Shown here in pieces: positions 25,276-34,032 of a stretch of 64,000 bases of DNA (positions are counted from its first letter, which is position 1; the number at the start of each line of letters is the position of its first letter). Origin of the DNA: an uncultured Collinsella sp. (GTDB lineage: Bacteria > Actinomycetota > Coriobacteriia > Coriobacteriales > Coriobacteriaceae); assembly GCA_900543025.1 (NCBI GenBank), contig UQPP01000004.1, forward strand, positions 14,479-78,478, read 5' to 3'. The notes under the pieces were generated by a model. The model had not been told where the DNA came from. It worked only from the letters and a program-made list of their open reading frames with translations, and made no database searches. A program made the position numbers and the translations under genes.

Positions 25276-25350
25276 ATGCAGTTCATAAAGATCATCACCA
25301 CTGCAGACAATGCCATCCGACGCCAGCGCGCAATTTCCCGACGACGATAA
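25276..25350 (+). CDS. Arginine-rich leader peptide upstream of argG
   Basis: A 24-codon frame with an excellent RBS (AAAGGAG, nine bases before ATG 25276) reads MQFIKIITTADNAIRRQRAISRRR. Six of its last ten residues are Arg, ending in three consecutive CGA codons before TAA. This is the layout of an amino-acid attenuator leader peptide, here placed before arginine-biosynthesis genes. A 6-bp hairpin (25343-25358) starts inside the final Arg codons. It is inferred to sense charged tRNA-Arg; no homologue could be searched. An overlapping minus-strand frame is judged spurious. Confidence 0.7.
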   Translation: MQFIKIITTADNAIRRQRAISRRR

Positions 25351-25414
25351 CAATCGTCTCTGTCCGCATGGGGCGCAATGCCTCAACAGAGTCATTTTGA
25401 GGTCGTTGGGTTTT
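25343..25414 (+). promoter_or_regulatory. Candidate attenuator hairpins of argGH
   Basis: Three stems can form after the leader peptide: GACGAT/ATCGTC (25343-25358), CTCTGT/ACAGAG (25358-25363 with 25386-25391) and CCTCAA/TTGAGG (25381-25386 with 25397-25402), the last followed by TTGGGTTTT. Neighbouring stems share bases, so they are mutually exclusive, as in attenuators. The terminator stem is short, so this remains tentative. Confidence 0.45.
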
Positions 25415-25555
25415 AGCACGACATTGCTGCATGTTTCTAGGGCATGTATGTGCTGATTTTTGCTATTTAACCTGATATTGCACGGTATATGACCTTGAAA
25501 TGACTTGCAACTGACCGATGTTCTAACTAGCTACCAAGGGCGAAAGGAAACAGCC

Positions 25556-26782
25556 ATGAGCAAGGAAAAAGTCGTTCTCGCATATTCCGGTGGTCTTGAT
25601 ACATCCGTATGTGTCAAGTGGCTCCAGGACGAGAAGAATCTCGATGTCATTTGTGTCTGCGGCAACGTGGGCCAGGAAGAGACCGGACTGGATGCCAAGA
25701 AGCAGAAGGCGCTCGACCTGGGCGTTCTCGATTGCCAGGTGCTCGACCTGCGCGACGAGTTCTCCGATGAGTTCCTGACCAAAGCCATTGCAGCAAACTC
25801 CATGTACGAGAACAAGTATCCGCTGCTCTCCGCCCTGTCTCGCCCGCTGCTTGCCAAGAAGCTTGTTGAGGTCGCCCACGAGTTTGGCGCGACCTACGTC
25901 GCCCACGGCTGCACCGGCAAGGGTAACGACCAGGTCCGTTTTGAGGCCGCCGTCAAGGCCCTCGACCCCGAGCTCAAGGTTATCGCCCCGGTTCGCGAGT
26001 GGGACCTGAAGTGTCGCCCCGACGAGGTCGCCTATGCCCACGCCCACAACGTGCCGGTTCCCGAGGGTGCCAACGACAACCCCTACTCCATCGACGACAA
26101 CCTGTGGGGTCGTGCCATTGAGTGCGGTCACCTGGAGGATCCCTGGAATGAGCCGCTCGACGACGCTTGGGTTATGACCAAGAATCCCGAGGACACCCCG
26201 GACACCCCGACCTACACCGAGATTGAGTTTGAGGCCGGCAAGCCCGTCGCCGTCGACGGCAAGAAGATGAAGCTCTCCGAGATCGTCATCGCCCTCAACA
26301 AGATCTCCGGCGACAATGGCTTTGGCCGTCTCGATCTGGTCGAGGATCGCCTGGTGGGCCTTAAGAGCCGCGAGTGCTACGAGGTTCCCGGCGCCCTGAC
26401 GCTCATCACCGCCCACAAGGCGCTCGAGGACATCTGCGTCGAGGGCGACCTGCTCAAGACCAAGATCAAGCTCGAGCAGGATTGGGCCACCGCCGTGTAC
26501 AACGGCCAGTGGTACAGCCCGCTCAAAAACGCGCTCGATGCCTTTATGGCCGACACGCAAAAGTTCGTGACCGGCACTGTCCGTCTGAAGTTCTTTAAGG
26601 GCAACTGCCATGTCGTCGGCCGCAAGAGCCCCTTCAGCCTCTACGACTACGGTCTGGCTACCTACGACCGCGACACCACGTTTGACGAGAAGGCCAGCGC
26701 CGGCTTTATCGAGATCGATACGCTGTCGCTCAAGACGTGGGCAAAGGTCCAGGGCCCCAGCTCTGCTGCCGCCCAGGCCTAG
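25556..26782 (+). CDS. argG: Argininosuccinate synthase
   Basis: 408-residue enzyme that joins citrulline and aspartate with ATP to form argininosuccinate. The PP-loop AYSGGLDTSVC is at about residues 9-19. HGCTGKGNDQVRFE, SIDDNLWGRAIECG and the C-terminal KFFKGNCHVVGRKSP are typical. Start 25556 has GAAAGGAAAC upstream; an in-frame codon at 25505 has no RBS. It leads an arginine pair with argH about 520 bases downstream, and a 554-base leader with a putative attenuator precedes it. Confidence 0.97.
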   Translation: MSKEKVVLAYSGGLDTSVCVKWLQDEKNLDVICVCGNVGQEETGLDAKKQKALDLGVLDCQVLDLRDEFSDEFLTKAIAANSMYENKYPLLSALSRPLLAKKLVEVAHEFGATYVAHGCTGKGNDQVRFEAAVKALDPELKVIAPVREWDLKCRPDEVAYAHAHNVPVPEGANDNPYSIDDNLWGRAIECGHLEDPWNEPLDDAWVMTKNPEDTPDTPTYTEIEFEAGKPVAVDGKKMKLSEIVIALNKISGDNGFGRLDLVEDRLVGLKSRECYEVPGALTLITAHKALEDICVEGDLLKTKIKLEQDWATAVYNGQWYSPLKNALDAFMADTQKFVTGTVRLKFFKGNCHVVGRKSPFSLYDYGLATYDRDTTFDEKASAGFIEIDTLSLKTWAKVQGPSSAAAQA

Positions 26783-26936
26783 CGCCTCCTTCCCTTGGTA
26801 TCCGCGCGGCCCATCCGCGTGATACATAACGGGCGCACGGGGTCCCTACCTTTCGTTATGCTTGCTGACACTTCTTAACATCGGTGGCCCCTACGTTCCG
26901 CCCGCATATATGATGCCGCGTCTGCGGCTGAGTCCG

Positions 26937-26964
26937 AGCCCCGCCGGGGTTGTCCGGCGGGGCT
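26937..26964 (+). terminator. Strong hairpin after argG
   Basis: A perfect eleven-base-pair stem AGCCCCGCCGG/CCGGCGGGGCT with a six-base loop. Only CCTTCT follows, so it may pause or stabilise the message rather than end it fully. Confidence 0.55.
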
Positions 26965-27015
26965 CCTTCTATCAATTTGGCGGCTCTGTGCCTATATATA
27001 TGAGGAGTATCCATT

Positions 27016-27186
27016 ATGTTCAATGCTATCGCGCATGCTTTGCTTGCCCTCGCGCCCGAGTTCGATGCTGTAAGGGTCGAGGACGTTCCTATGAGCCTGA
27101 AGGCCTGGATCGATGGTTCGCAGGGCAACATCCGGAGGGAGACGTTGGGTGCCAAGTGCATGGTGCGTCACTTCTTTGCAAATTAG
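27016..27186 (+). CDS. Small unknown protein between argG and argH
   Basis: 56-codon frame starting MFNAIAHALLALAPEFDAV and ending GAKCMVRHFFAN. AGGAG sits eight bases before ATG 27016, and codon use resembles its neighbours. No membrane segment longer than the mildly hydrophobic first 12 residues and no known motif is seen. It lies within the arg transcript, 118 bases before argH. It could be a real small protein or a second leader-like frame; only conservation could tell. Confidence 0.45.
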   Translation: MFNAIAHALLALAPEFDAVRVEDVPMSLKAWIDGSQGNIRRETLGAKCMVRHFFAN

Positions 27187-27304
27187 CCACATGGCCCCGC
27201 GCGCGGCAGGGAGTGTGTAAAACTAGCGGTTGATAAATCGCTTTAGCGACAGGGCACATTGCTTTGGACGCTTGTTTTGGTATTTGGAGAAAGGAGACGG
27301 TTCC

Positions 27305-28735
27305 ATGGCTCTTTGGGGCGGTCGTTTTGAGGCGGGCGTGGCCGAGGTCACGCAGGAGTTTGGCGCGTCGCTGCCGGTCGACAAACATCTCTATAAGCAG
27401 GATATCGCCGGCTCTAAGGCGCATGCCAAGATGTTGGCCGCCCAGGGCATCATCAGTGCCGAGGACGAGCAGGCGATTGCCAAGGGCCTTACCGGAATCG
27501 AACAGGATATCGATGCCGGCAACTTCACCTTCGATATCAACGATGAGGACATTCATATGTCCATCGAGAGCGAGCTGACGCGTCGCATCGGCGAGGCTGG
27601 CAAGCGCTTGCATACTGGGCGTTCGCGCAACGACCAGGTGGCGACCGATACGCGACTGGGCGTCAAGGCGCTGGCCAAGGAGCTCATGGAGGCCAATCTT
27701 GAGCTGCGCCATGTGCTGGTGGATGCGGCTAAGAAGTACGACAAGGTGATTTTGCCGGGCTACACACACATGCAGCACGCTCAGCCCGTGCTGCTGTCGC
27801 ATCATCTGCTGGCGTATTCCTGGATGTTCGCGCGCGACTTTACGCGCCTGAAGGCCGCCTTTGATGCCGCCGACAACTGCCCGCTGGGTGCTGCCGCGCT
27901 TGCTGGTACGAGCTATCCGCTCGATCGCCAGATGACGGCTGCCGAACTTGGCTTTGCGGGCGTGATTCCCAACTCGCTCGATGCGGTTTCCGACCGTGAT
28001 TTCCTGCTCGATCTGCATTACGCCGGCTCCGTCATGGCCATGCACCTGTCGCGTCTTTCCGAGGAGATCGTGCTGTGGTCGAGCTCCGAATTTGGCTTTA
28101 TCACGCTTTCCGACTCCTACTCCACCGGCTCGTCTATCATGCCGCAGAAGAAGAATCCCGACTTTGCCGAGCTTATTCGCGGCAAGAGCGGCCGTGTGTA
28201 TGGCAACCTGGTGCAGCTGCTCGTGACCATGAAGGGCCTGCCGCTTGCTTATAACAAGGATTTGCAGGAGGACAAGGAGGGCGCGCTCGATACCGCCCAT
28301 ACACTCATGCAGTGCCTGTCGGTTATGGCCGGTATGATTTCGACTTGGACCGTCAACGAGGATGCCATGGCGCGCGAGTGCGGCGTGGGTCACCTTGCCG
28401 CCACCGATGTTGCCGATTACCTGGCCAAGCGTGGCCTGCCGTTCCGCGAGGCACATGCCGTGGTGGGCCATCTGGTCCTGATGTGCGAGAAGCGCGGCTG
28501 CAATCTTGAGGACCTGCCGTTTGAGGTGTTCCAGGAGGCAAGCCCGCTCTTTGAGCGCGACATTACCGAGGCGCTCGACATCCCGTCGATTGTCGCCGCG
28601 CGCACGACCGAGGGCGGCACCGCCCCTGCCGCCGTTGCCGTGCAGCTTGATCGCGCCGAGGCACAGCTCGTGGCTGACGAGGGTGTATTTGGGTCACTGA
28701 CTAAGGTCGTCGAGATGGGCCACGGGGTAAAGTAG
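27305..28735 (+). CDS. argH: Argininosuccinate lyase
   Basis: 476-residue fumarase/aspartase-superfamily enzyme that splits argininosuccinate into arginine and fumarate. It begins MALWGGRFEAGVAEV, and has HTGRSRNDQVATD (about 101-113), GYTHMQHAQPV and the superfamily signature GSSIMPQKKNPD (about 275-286). The start at 27305 follows AGAAAGGAGA. An in-frame codon at 27230 is unsupported. A terminator stands about 50 bases after the stop. Confidence 0.97.
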   Translation: MALWGGRFEAGVAEVTQEFGASLPVDKHLYKQDIAGSKAHAKMLAAQGIISAEDEQAIAKGLTGIEQDIDAGNFTFDINDEDIHMSIESELTRRIGEAGKRLHTGRSRNDQVATDTRLGVKALAKELMEANLELRHVLVDAAKKYDKVILPGYTHMQHAQPVLLSHHLLAYSWMFARDFTRLKAAFDAADNCPLGAAALAGTSYPLDRQMTAAELGFAGVIPNSLDAVSDRDFLLDLHYAGSVMAMHLSRLSEEIVLWSSSEFGFITLSDSYSTGSSIMPQKKNPDFAELIRGKSGRVYGNLVQLLVTMKGLPLAYNKDLQEDKEGALDTAHTLMQCLSVMAGMISTWTVNEDAMARECGVGHLAATDVADYLAKRGLPFREAHAVVGHLVLMCEKRGCNLEDLPFEVFQEASPLFERDITEALDIPSIVAARTTEGGTAPAAVAVQLDRAEAQLVADEGVFGSLTKVVEMGHGVK

Positions 28736-28786
28736 GGATTTGGCTGAAGCCGTTTTGGCCATTTATTGATAAATCGTTTTCACTTT

Positions 28787-28820
28787 ACGGGCGCCTGCTG
28801 ATGTGGGCGCCCGTATTTTG
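28787..28820 (+). terminator. Intrinsic terminator after argH
   Basis: ACGGGCGCC and GGCGCCCGT close a ten-base loop and are followed by ATTTTGTT, 50 bases after the argH stop. Confidence 0.85.
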
Positions 28821-29121
28821 TTGCTATGGGGGAGGGGCTTGTCGAGAACTTCTGTAGGACCTTTGGGCAGGTTGTGAAGGGGTTACGTTCGCGGGCGGCA
28901 ACCGACCGCCTGCTCTGTTCGATGCGGTTGATGGGCGGTCGGATGGTACTCTAATCGGGGCTTCGAAACAGAAGTGACACATATGGAGCGCTTTAATAAA
29001 TTGCAACGTTTCAATAAACAGCTTTTTGTTTAACTGCAGCTAAAACTCTGTTACGATGCAGTCCAGGCGGGTGCCGGAATGGGACTTGGGCACGCGCGAA
29101 CCTACTTGAAAGGCTACTTTT
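28821..29121 (+). promoter_or_regulatory. Leader region of ndk
   Basis: About 300 bases without a convincing gene. It contains a nine-base inverted repeat CCGACCGCC/GGCGGTCGG (28902-28942) and a weak promoter candidate, TTTAAC (29029-29034) and TACGAT (29052-29057), 17 bases apart. The ndk RBS GAAAGG lies at about 29108-29113. Confidence 0.35.
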
Positions 29122-29526
29122 ATGGCTATCGAGAAGACCTTCATCATGATTAAGCCCGACGCCGTGCGCGACCGTAAGATCGGCGAGATCGTTGCTCGCA
29201 TTGAGCGCAGCGGCCTTGTCATCGAGCGCATGGAGATGACCACGCTCGAGCGCGCTACCGTCGAGGAGCACTACGCCCATCTGGCCGACAAGCCCTTCTT
29301 TGGCGGTCTCTGCGACTTTATGACGAGCGGTCCGGTCGTCAAGATGGTCGTTTCCGGTCTCTCCGCTGTTGCTAAGATGCGCACCCTCATGGGCGCTACC
29401 AACCCGCTTGAGGCTGCTCCTGGTACCATCCGCGGCGACTTTGCCGTCGATGTCAACGCCAACGTGATCCACGGCTCCGACTGCCTGGAGAACGCCGAGA
29501 TTGAGATCAAGCGCTTCTTTGGCTAA
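29122..29526 (+). CDS. ndk: Nucleoside diphosphate kinase
   Basis: 134-residue enzyme that equilibrates nucleoside di- and triphosphates through a phosphohistidine. It opens EKTFIMIKPDAV, and the active-site His is in NVIHGSDCLENAEIEI (about residue 116). Length is slightly below the 140-150 of many bacteria but all motifs are present. It is monocistronic, followed by a strong terminator. Confidence 0.97.
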   Translation: MAIEKTFIMIKPDAVRDRKIGEIVARIERSGLVIERMEMTTLERATVEEHYAHLADKPFFGGLCDFMTSGPVVKMVVSGLSAVAKMRTLMGATNPLEAAPGTIRGDFAVDVNANVIHGSDCLENAEIEIKRFFG

Positions 29527-29564
29527 ACCAGCTTTGACTCCTTAAAGCTGTTAGCGTGTGGCTT

Positions 29565-29598
29565 GGGCGCCGCGGAACTCCATCCGCGGCGCCCTTTT
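29565..29598 (+). terminator. Intrinsic terminator after ndk
   Basis: GGGCGCCGCGGA and TCCGCGGCGCCC form a perfect twelve-base-pair stem followed by TTTT. Confidence 0.92.
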
Positions 29599-29612
29599 AT
29601 TCCAAGATCTAT

Positions 29613-29653
29613 GCAGGGGCCCGCTCGGATATGTGTTCCGAGCGGGCCCCTGC
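29613..29653. terminator. Perfect 17-bp palindrome between convergent ndk and rpiB
   Basis: Arms 29613-29629 (GCAGGGGCCCGCTCGGA) and 29637-29653 with a seven-base loop. There is no long T-run on either side, but its place between convergent genes suggests a barrier for the rpiB transcript coming from the right. Confidence 0.75.
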
Positions 29654-29677
29654 TGTTAGCTTGTGGCACTGAATAGT

Positions 29678-30145
29678 TTAGGCTTCGTCGACGATCTTAA
29701 GGCCGCGCGTGTGATCGATCTCGTTGAGGAGGTTAACGCGACGCTCGTGACGACCACCCTCAAACTCGGCGTCGAGCCACTCGTCGACGATCATCTTGGC
29801 GAGCTCGGAGCCCACGACGCGGGCGCCAAAGGCGAGCACGTTGGTATTGTTGTGCATGCGAGAGAGCTTGGCGCTGAAGGGCTCGGAGCACACAACGGCG
29901 CGTACGCCCTCGACCTTGTTGGCAGCCAGGCTAATCCCGACACCGGTGCCACAGATGAGGATGCCCAGGTCGACGTCGCCGTTGGCAACGGCCTTACCCA
30001 CCTTGTAGCCGGCGATGGGGTAGTCAAAGCTCTCGGAGGTGTCGGTGCCAAAGTTCACGACCTCGCAGCCGCGCTCCTTCAGGTGCTCGGAAATGATGTT
30101 CTTGAGCTCGACGGCGGCGTGGTCGTTACCGATACCGATCTTCAT
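29678..30145 (-). CDS. rpiB: Ribose-5-phosphate isomerase B
   Basis: 155-residue RpiB/LacAB-family isomerase of the pentose phosphate pathway. It opens MKIGIGNDHAAVELK, has the catalytic-Cys segment ILICGTGVGISLAANKV (about 68-84) and LSRMHNNTNVLAFGAR (about 99-114). Start 30145 follows GAGAGGAAC; the in-frame codons up to 30361 lack an RBS. About 270 bases separate it from the divergent gene at 30418. No clear motif other than AT-rich promoter-like sequence was seen there. Confidence 0.94.
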   Translation of the reverse strand: MKIGIGNDHAAVELKNIISEHLKERGCEVVNFGTDTSESFDYPIAGYKVGKAVANGDVDLGILICGTGVGISLAANKVEGVRAVVCSEPFSAKLSRMHNNTNVLAFGARVVGSELAKMIVDEWLDAEFEGGRHERRVNLLNEIDHTRGLKIVDEA

Positions 30146-30417
30146 GGATGGTTCCTCTCTGGTCTGTGCGGCGCAAATGCTAAAGGTGTTTACCGCGTTC
30201 GACTGCATGATAGCGCGACTTTTGCGTAAACGCTCGGGCGTTTTTTGGTCAAACGCTTTAGCATGCAACAAGACCGGCTTCTCGTGAATGAATGTCGTCA
30301 GTTTGCGCTTGAGCGCCGTCTGCCGGAACCATGGTTGCGGTTTTTGATGCATTGTTATCAAATAAAAGAACTAATTATTTTCGAGAGCCCAGTCCGTTAT
30401 ACAAGTAGGAGATACCT

Positions 30418-31737
30418 ATGCCTACCGATTCCCTTCGTGATGCCGCGTTTTGCGATGTTTTGAACCGCGAGCTTGTCTGTGCGCTCGGCTGCACCGAGCC
30501 CATTGCCGTTGCCTATGCAGCGGCACTGGCGAGCCAGACGCTCGGTTGCGAGCCCGATCATATGGACGTTGCCTGCTCGGGCAACATCATCAAGAACGTT
30601 AAGAGCGTGACCGTGCCCAACTCGGGTGGTATGCACGGTATTGAGGCGGCAGCCGTGCTGGGTGCCGTGGGTGGCGACGCTAAGAGCGCTCTCGAGGTGC
30701 TCGAGAGCGTTAACGATGAAGACCGTGCACGCGTGGCCGAGCTCCTCGCCGACGCCGGCTACTGCGATGTGTCGCTTGTCGAAGGTGTGCCCAACCTCTA
30801 CATCAAGGTGACTGCCACGGCCGGGGGCCATACCGCGGTCGTCGAGATTACCGATCATCACACCAATGTCACGTGCCATACGCTCGACGGTATTCCGGTA
30901 TGCGGCAAGTCGGCGGGGGAGTGTGCCGCCTGCGCCGAGCGTGTGGTGGCCGAGCGGGCGGCGGATAAGGCCGACACGCCCATGTCGATTGAGTCCATCA
31001 TCGACTTTATTGAGGACGGCGACATTGAGGACGCCCGCGCTGCCGTTGAGCGTCAGATTGAGCTGAATGGCGCGATCAGTGCCGAGGGCCTTGCGCACGC
31101 TTGGGGCGCCGAGGTGGGCCGCACGCTGCTGGGTGCTCGTGCCGATGACGTCGCCTGCCGTGCCCGTGCCCGTGCAGCCGCCGGGTCCGACGCCCGCATG
31201 AACGGCTGCGCATTGCCGGTCGCCATTGTGTGCGGCTCGGGTAATCAGGGCATTACCTGCGCATTGCCCGTCATGGAGTATGCCGAGTACCTGCGTTGCG
31301 ACCACGAACGCCTGGTGCGCGCCGTGATGCTGTCCGATCTTATCGCCGTGCATATCAAGAGCTATATTGGTGCGCTCTCGGCGTTTTGCGGTGCTATTTG
31401 CGCCGCGTGCGGCGCCGGCGCTGCGATTACCTGGCTGTGCGGTGGCACGCGCGAGCAGATTGGCGCGACGGTCTCGAATACGCTCGGTAACGTGGGCGGC
31501 ATCGTGTGCGACGGCGCCAAGGCGAGCTGTGCCGCCAAGATCTCGGCTGCCGTCGATGCGGCGATTCTGGGCCATGATATGGCCATGCAGGGTCGCGGCT
31601 TCCGCGCCGGCGAGGGCCTGATCCAAGATACCGTTGAGCAAACAATCGCCAGTATGGGCTACGTAGGCCGCGTGGGCATGAAGGACACCGACATCGAGAT
31701 CCTCAACATCATGATCGGCAAAACCCAGGTCTGTTAG
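30418..31737 (+). CDS. cyuA: L-cysteine desulfidase family protein (CyuA/YhaM, UPF0597)
   Basis: 439-residue oxygen-sensitive iron-sulfur enzyme family that breaks down L-cysteine to pyruvate, ammonia and sulfide (related to serine dehydratase alpha subunits). Cluster and substrate motifs are CALGCTEPIAVAYA (about 21-34), VACSGNIIKNVKSV, VPNSGGMHG and, in the second half, CGSGNQGITCALP and GNVGGIVCDGAKASCAAK. Start 30418 has AGGAGATACC upstream. Its stop overlaps the stop of the convergent HAD gene by four bases. Confidence 0.9.
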   Translation: MPTDSLRDAAFCDVLNRELVCALGCTEPIAVAYAAALASQTLGCEPDHMDVACSGNIIKNVKSVTVPNSGGMHGIEAAAVLGAVGGDAKSALEVLESVNDEDRARVAELLADAGYCDVSLVEGVPNLYIKVTATAGGHTAVVEITDHHTNVTCHTLDGIPVCGKSAGECAACAERVVAERAADKADTPMSIESIIDFIEDGDIEDARAAVERQIELNGAISAEGLAHAWGAEVGRTLLGARADDVACRARARAAAGSDARMNGCALPVAIVCGSGNQGITCALPVMEYAEYLRCDHERLVRAVMLSDLIAVHIKSYIGALSAFCGAICAACGAGAAITWLCGGTREQIGATVSNTLGNVGGIVCDGAKASCAAKISAAVDAAILGHDMAMQGRGFRAGEGLIQDTVEQTIASMGYVGRVGMKDTDIEILNIMIGKTQVC

Positions 31738-32492
31738 GACAGTTCGTCGGCTATTTGGTGCTCGTAGAAGGCTTCGATTACGTCGTTGAAGTCGCGGGCG
31801 AAGTCTTCCATGGTTCCGCGCCAGGTGGCTCGGCTGGGCTTGCCTTGGCCCACAAAGGCGGTTTGGATGCCGCAATCGGGGGACGGGAAGTCGCGCTTGG
31901 GATCGTTGCCCACCATAAGGACCTCGTGCGGCTCGAGCCCCATCACCTGAAGCTGCTCTAGATAGTAGGTGGCATCGGGCTTGCAGCGGGTGGTGTTTCC
32001 CATGTGCGTGACGAGCTCAAAGGGAGCGTCGGCCAGGTCGCCCCAACCCATGCGGCACTCGATGGCCCCCTGGGGAAAGCTGGGGTTGGTAAAGAGCGCA
32101 CAACGCAGCCCTGCGTCCTGTACGGCCTGGAGCGCGGCGTGTGCGCCCGGCATGGCGTGGGCGTTAATGACATCGTCGTTCTTGTACGGAAGAACTTCGC
32201 GGTCATAGTAGGTAAACGCCTCGTAGATGAGGGGATCGGAGAGGCGGATCCCGCATCGGCGCTCGACCTCTTCTTGGTAAAACTCAAGATTGGTGCGATT
32301 GTCCGTGCCGCTGCGGCGATTGGCGTTGAGGTCGACCAGGATGGTGCCGAGGCGTGCCATCGTGCCACCGCGGCTGCGGCGCCCGATATCCGCGAGCATC
32401 GATGAGACATCCTTAAAATAGCGAAGGATGAACGCGTTGAGGTTGATGCTAAGAAGCGTCTCGTCCATATCGAAAACGACTGCTTTGAGCAC
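31734..32492 (-). CDS. HAD-family hydrolase
   Basis: 252-residue haloacid-dehalogenase phosphatase with a helical cap. Motif I VVFDMDETLLSIN (about 5-17), motif II LFTNPSFP, motif III Lys in RCKPDATYYLEQL and motif IV MVGNDPKRDF. The substrate is unknown. The start is taken as GTG 32492, since GAAAGG lies seven bases upstream and motif I then begins at residue 5. Longer ATG frames (32600, 32663) would add a non-conserved, low-GC stretch. Confidence 0.85.
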   Translation of the reverse strand: MLKAVVFDMDETLLSINLNAFILRYFKDVSSMLADIGRRSRGGTMARLGTILVDLNANRRSGTDNRTNLEFYQEEVERRCGIRLSDPLIYEAFTYYDREVLPYKNDDVINAHAMPGAHAALQAVQDAGLRCALFTNPSFPQGAIECRMGWGDLADAPFELVTHMGNTTRCKPDATYYLEQLQVMGLEPHEVLMVGNDPKRDFPSPDCGIQTAFVGQGKPSRATWRGTMEDFARDFNDVIEAFYEHQIADELS

Positions 32493-32807
32493 GCGGGCAC
32501 CTTTCTCGTAAATTTGATCTAGAGTCGTTGGCTCCGGATACTTTACCCCAAAGCCAAATGCCTGGCTGGTTATCGTCAAGTTGTGGAGACGTGTGTTCAT
32601 AAGATTACGAAAAAGTCTCCACACGAATAAAAAATCGCAGTTCACGCTTGAAATCGAACTCATTTCCCCGTAACCTATACGAACGTGATTGCATAAGCGT
32701 CACATTAGTATCTGTCGGCTCCCGAGTGTTCCTAAACGTTGTGTGCTTGTCGCACCCTTCTGTAGGTCCTAGCAATCGGGGCCCCGTAGTTCGAAAGGGG
32801 TCCACCT
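32493..32807 (+). promoter_or_regulatory. AT-rich leader region of rpsA
   Basis: 315 bases without a gene, clearly lower in GC than the surroundings. It contains a perfect nine-base inverted repeat TGTGGAGAC/GTCTCCACA (32582-32623). No unambiguous promoter could be fixed. The divergent HAD gene must also start transcription here. Confidence 0.5.
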
Positions 32808-33974
32808 TTGAGTGAGATTCAGAACTCGTCCATTTTCTCTCTTGACGATGTCAATGAGGAGGAGATGAACAACCTCATCGACGGTACGATTACCGACTTT
32901 GATGAGGGCGATCTCGTTAACGGCACTGTCGTTAAGATCGAGCATGACGAGGTGCTCGTTGACATCGGATTCAAGTCCGAGGGCGTTATCCCGGTCCGCG
33001 AGCTGTCCATCCGCAAGGACGCTAACCCTGCAGACATCGTTGCACTCGGTGATCCCATCGAGGCTCTGGTTCTCCAGAAGGAGGACAAGGACGGTCGTCT
33101 GGTCCTGTCCAAGAAGCGTGCCGAGTACGAGCGTGCTTGGAACCGCATCGAGGAGAAGTTCAACTCCGGCGAGAACGTCGAGGGCGAGGTTATCGAGGTT
33201 GTCAAGGGCGGCCTGATCCTCGACATCGGCCTGCGTGGCTTCCTGCCCGCTTCCCTCGTCGACCTCCGTCGTGTCAAGGACCTCACCTCCTACATGGGCA
33301 CCCGCATCGAGGCTCGTGTCATCGAGATGGACCGCAACCGCAACAACGTTGTCCTCTCCCGTCGCGTCGTGCTCGAGGAGTCCCGTAAGGCCGAGCGCTC
33401 CGAGATTCTGTCCAAGCTCAAGTCTGGCATGCGTCTCCAGGGCACCGTTTCCTCCATCGTCGACTTCGGCGCCTTCGTCGACCTCGGCGGTATCGACGGC
33501 CTCATCCACATCTCCGAGCTCTCCTGGAACCACGTCAACCATCCTTCCGAGGTTGTCAAGGTCGGCCAGGAGGTCGAGGTCGAGGTTCTCGACGTCGATC
33601 TCAACCGCGAGCGCATCTCCCTGGGTCTCAAGCAGACCACCGAGGATCCGTGGCGCGCACTGGTCAAGAAGTACCCCGTCGGCGCTATCGTCGAGGGCAC
33701 TGTGACCAAGCTTGTCCCGTTCGGCGCTTTCGTCGACCTGGGCGAGGGCATCGAGGGCCTGGTGCACATCTCCGAGATGGCCAACAAGCACGTCGACCAG
33801 CCTTCTCAGGTCACCCACGTGGGCGACAAGGTTCAGGTCAAGGTCATGGAGATCGACCTCGACCGTCGTCGTATCTCTCTGTCCATGAAGTCCGCTGCTG
33901 AGACTCTGGGCGTCGAGATCGAGGTTACCCCGCTTCCTTCCGAGAAGAAGGACGAGGAGACCGACGCCGAGTAA
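32808..33974 (+). CDS. rpsA: 30S ribosomal protein S1
   Basis: 388-residue RNA-binding protein with four S1 (OB-fold) domains, at about 20-90, 105-170, 195-265 and 280-350, ending in an acidic tail. The last two show VSSIVDFGAFVDLGG-type and LVPFGAFVDLGEGIEGLVH-type strands, the best-conserved pattern. It is the short, four-domain Gram-positive type against six in E. coli. Translation starts at TTG 32808: GAAAGGGG ends seven bases upstream and no ATG is near. It is followed by a strong terminator. Confidence 0.95.
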   Translation: MSEIQNSSIFSLDDVNEEEMNNLIDGTITDFDEGDLVNGTVVKIEHDEVLVDIGFKSEGVIPVRELSIRKDANPADIVALGDPIEALVLQKEDKDGRLVLSKKRAEYERAWNRIEEKFNSGENVEGEVIEVVKGGLILDIGLRGFLPASLVDLRRVKDLTSYMGTRIEARVIEMDRNRNNVVLSRRVVLEESRKAERSEILSKLKSGMRLQGTVSSIVDFGAFVDLGGIDGLIHISELSWNHVNHPSEVVKVGQEVEVEVLDVDLNRERISLGLKQTTEDPWRALVKKYPVGAIVEGTVTKLVPFGAFVDLGEGIEGLVHISEMANKHVDQPSQVTHVGDKVQVKVMEIDLDRRRISLSMKSAAETLGVEIEVTPLPSEKKDEETDAE

Positions 33975-33998
33975 ATCGGTTTGACGATCACTTGTTTT

Positions 33999-34032
33999 AA
34001 GGGACCCGTCCGTAATGGACGGGTCCCTTTTT
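33999..34032 (+). terminator. Intrinsic terminator after rpsA
   Basis: AAGGGACCCGTCC and GGACGGGTCCCTT form a perfect stem with a five-base loop and a T-run. Confidence 0.92.

Noticed and set aside
25108..25419. Minus-strand frame of 103 codons upstream of argG
   Set aside because: No RBS, no recognisable protein features, and it overlaps the better-supported leader peptide on the plus strand.
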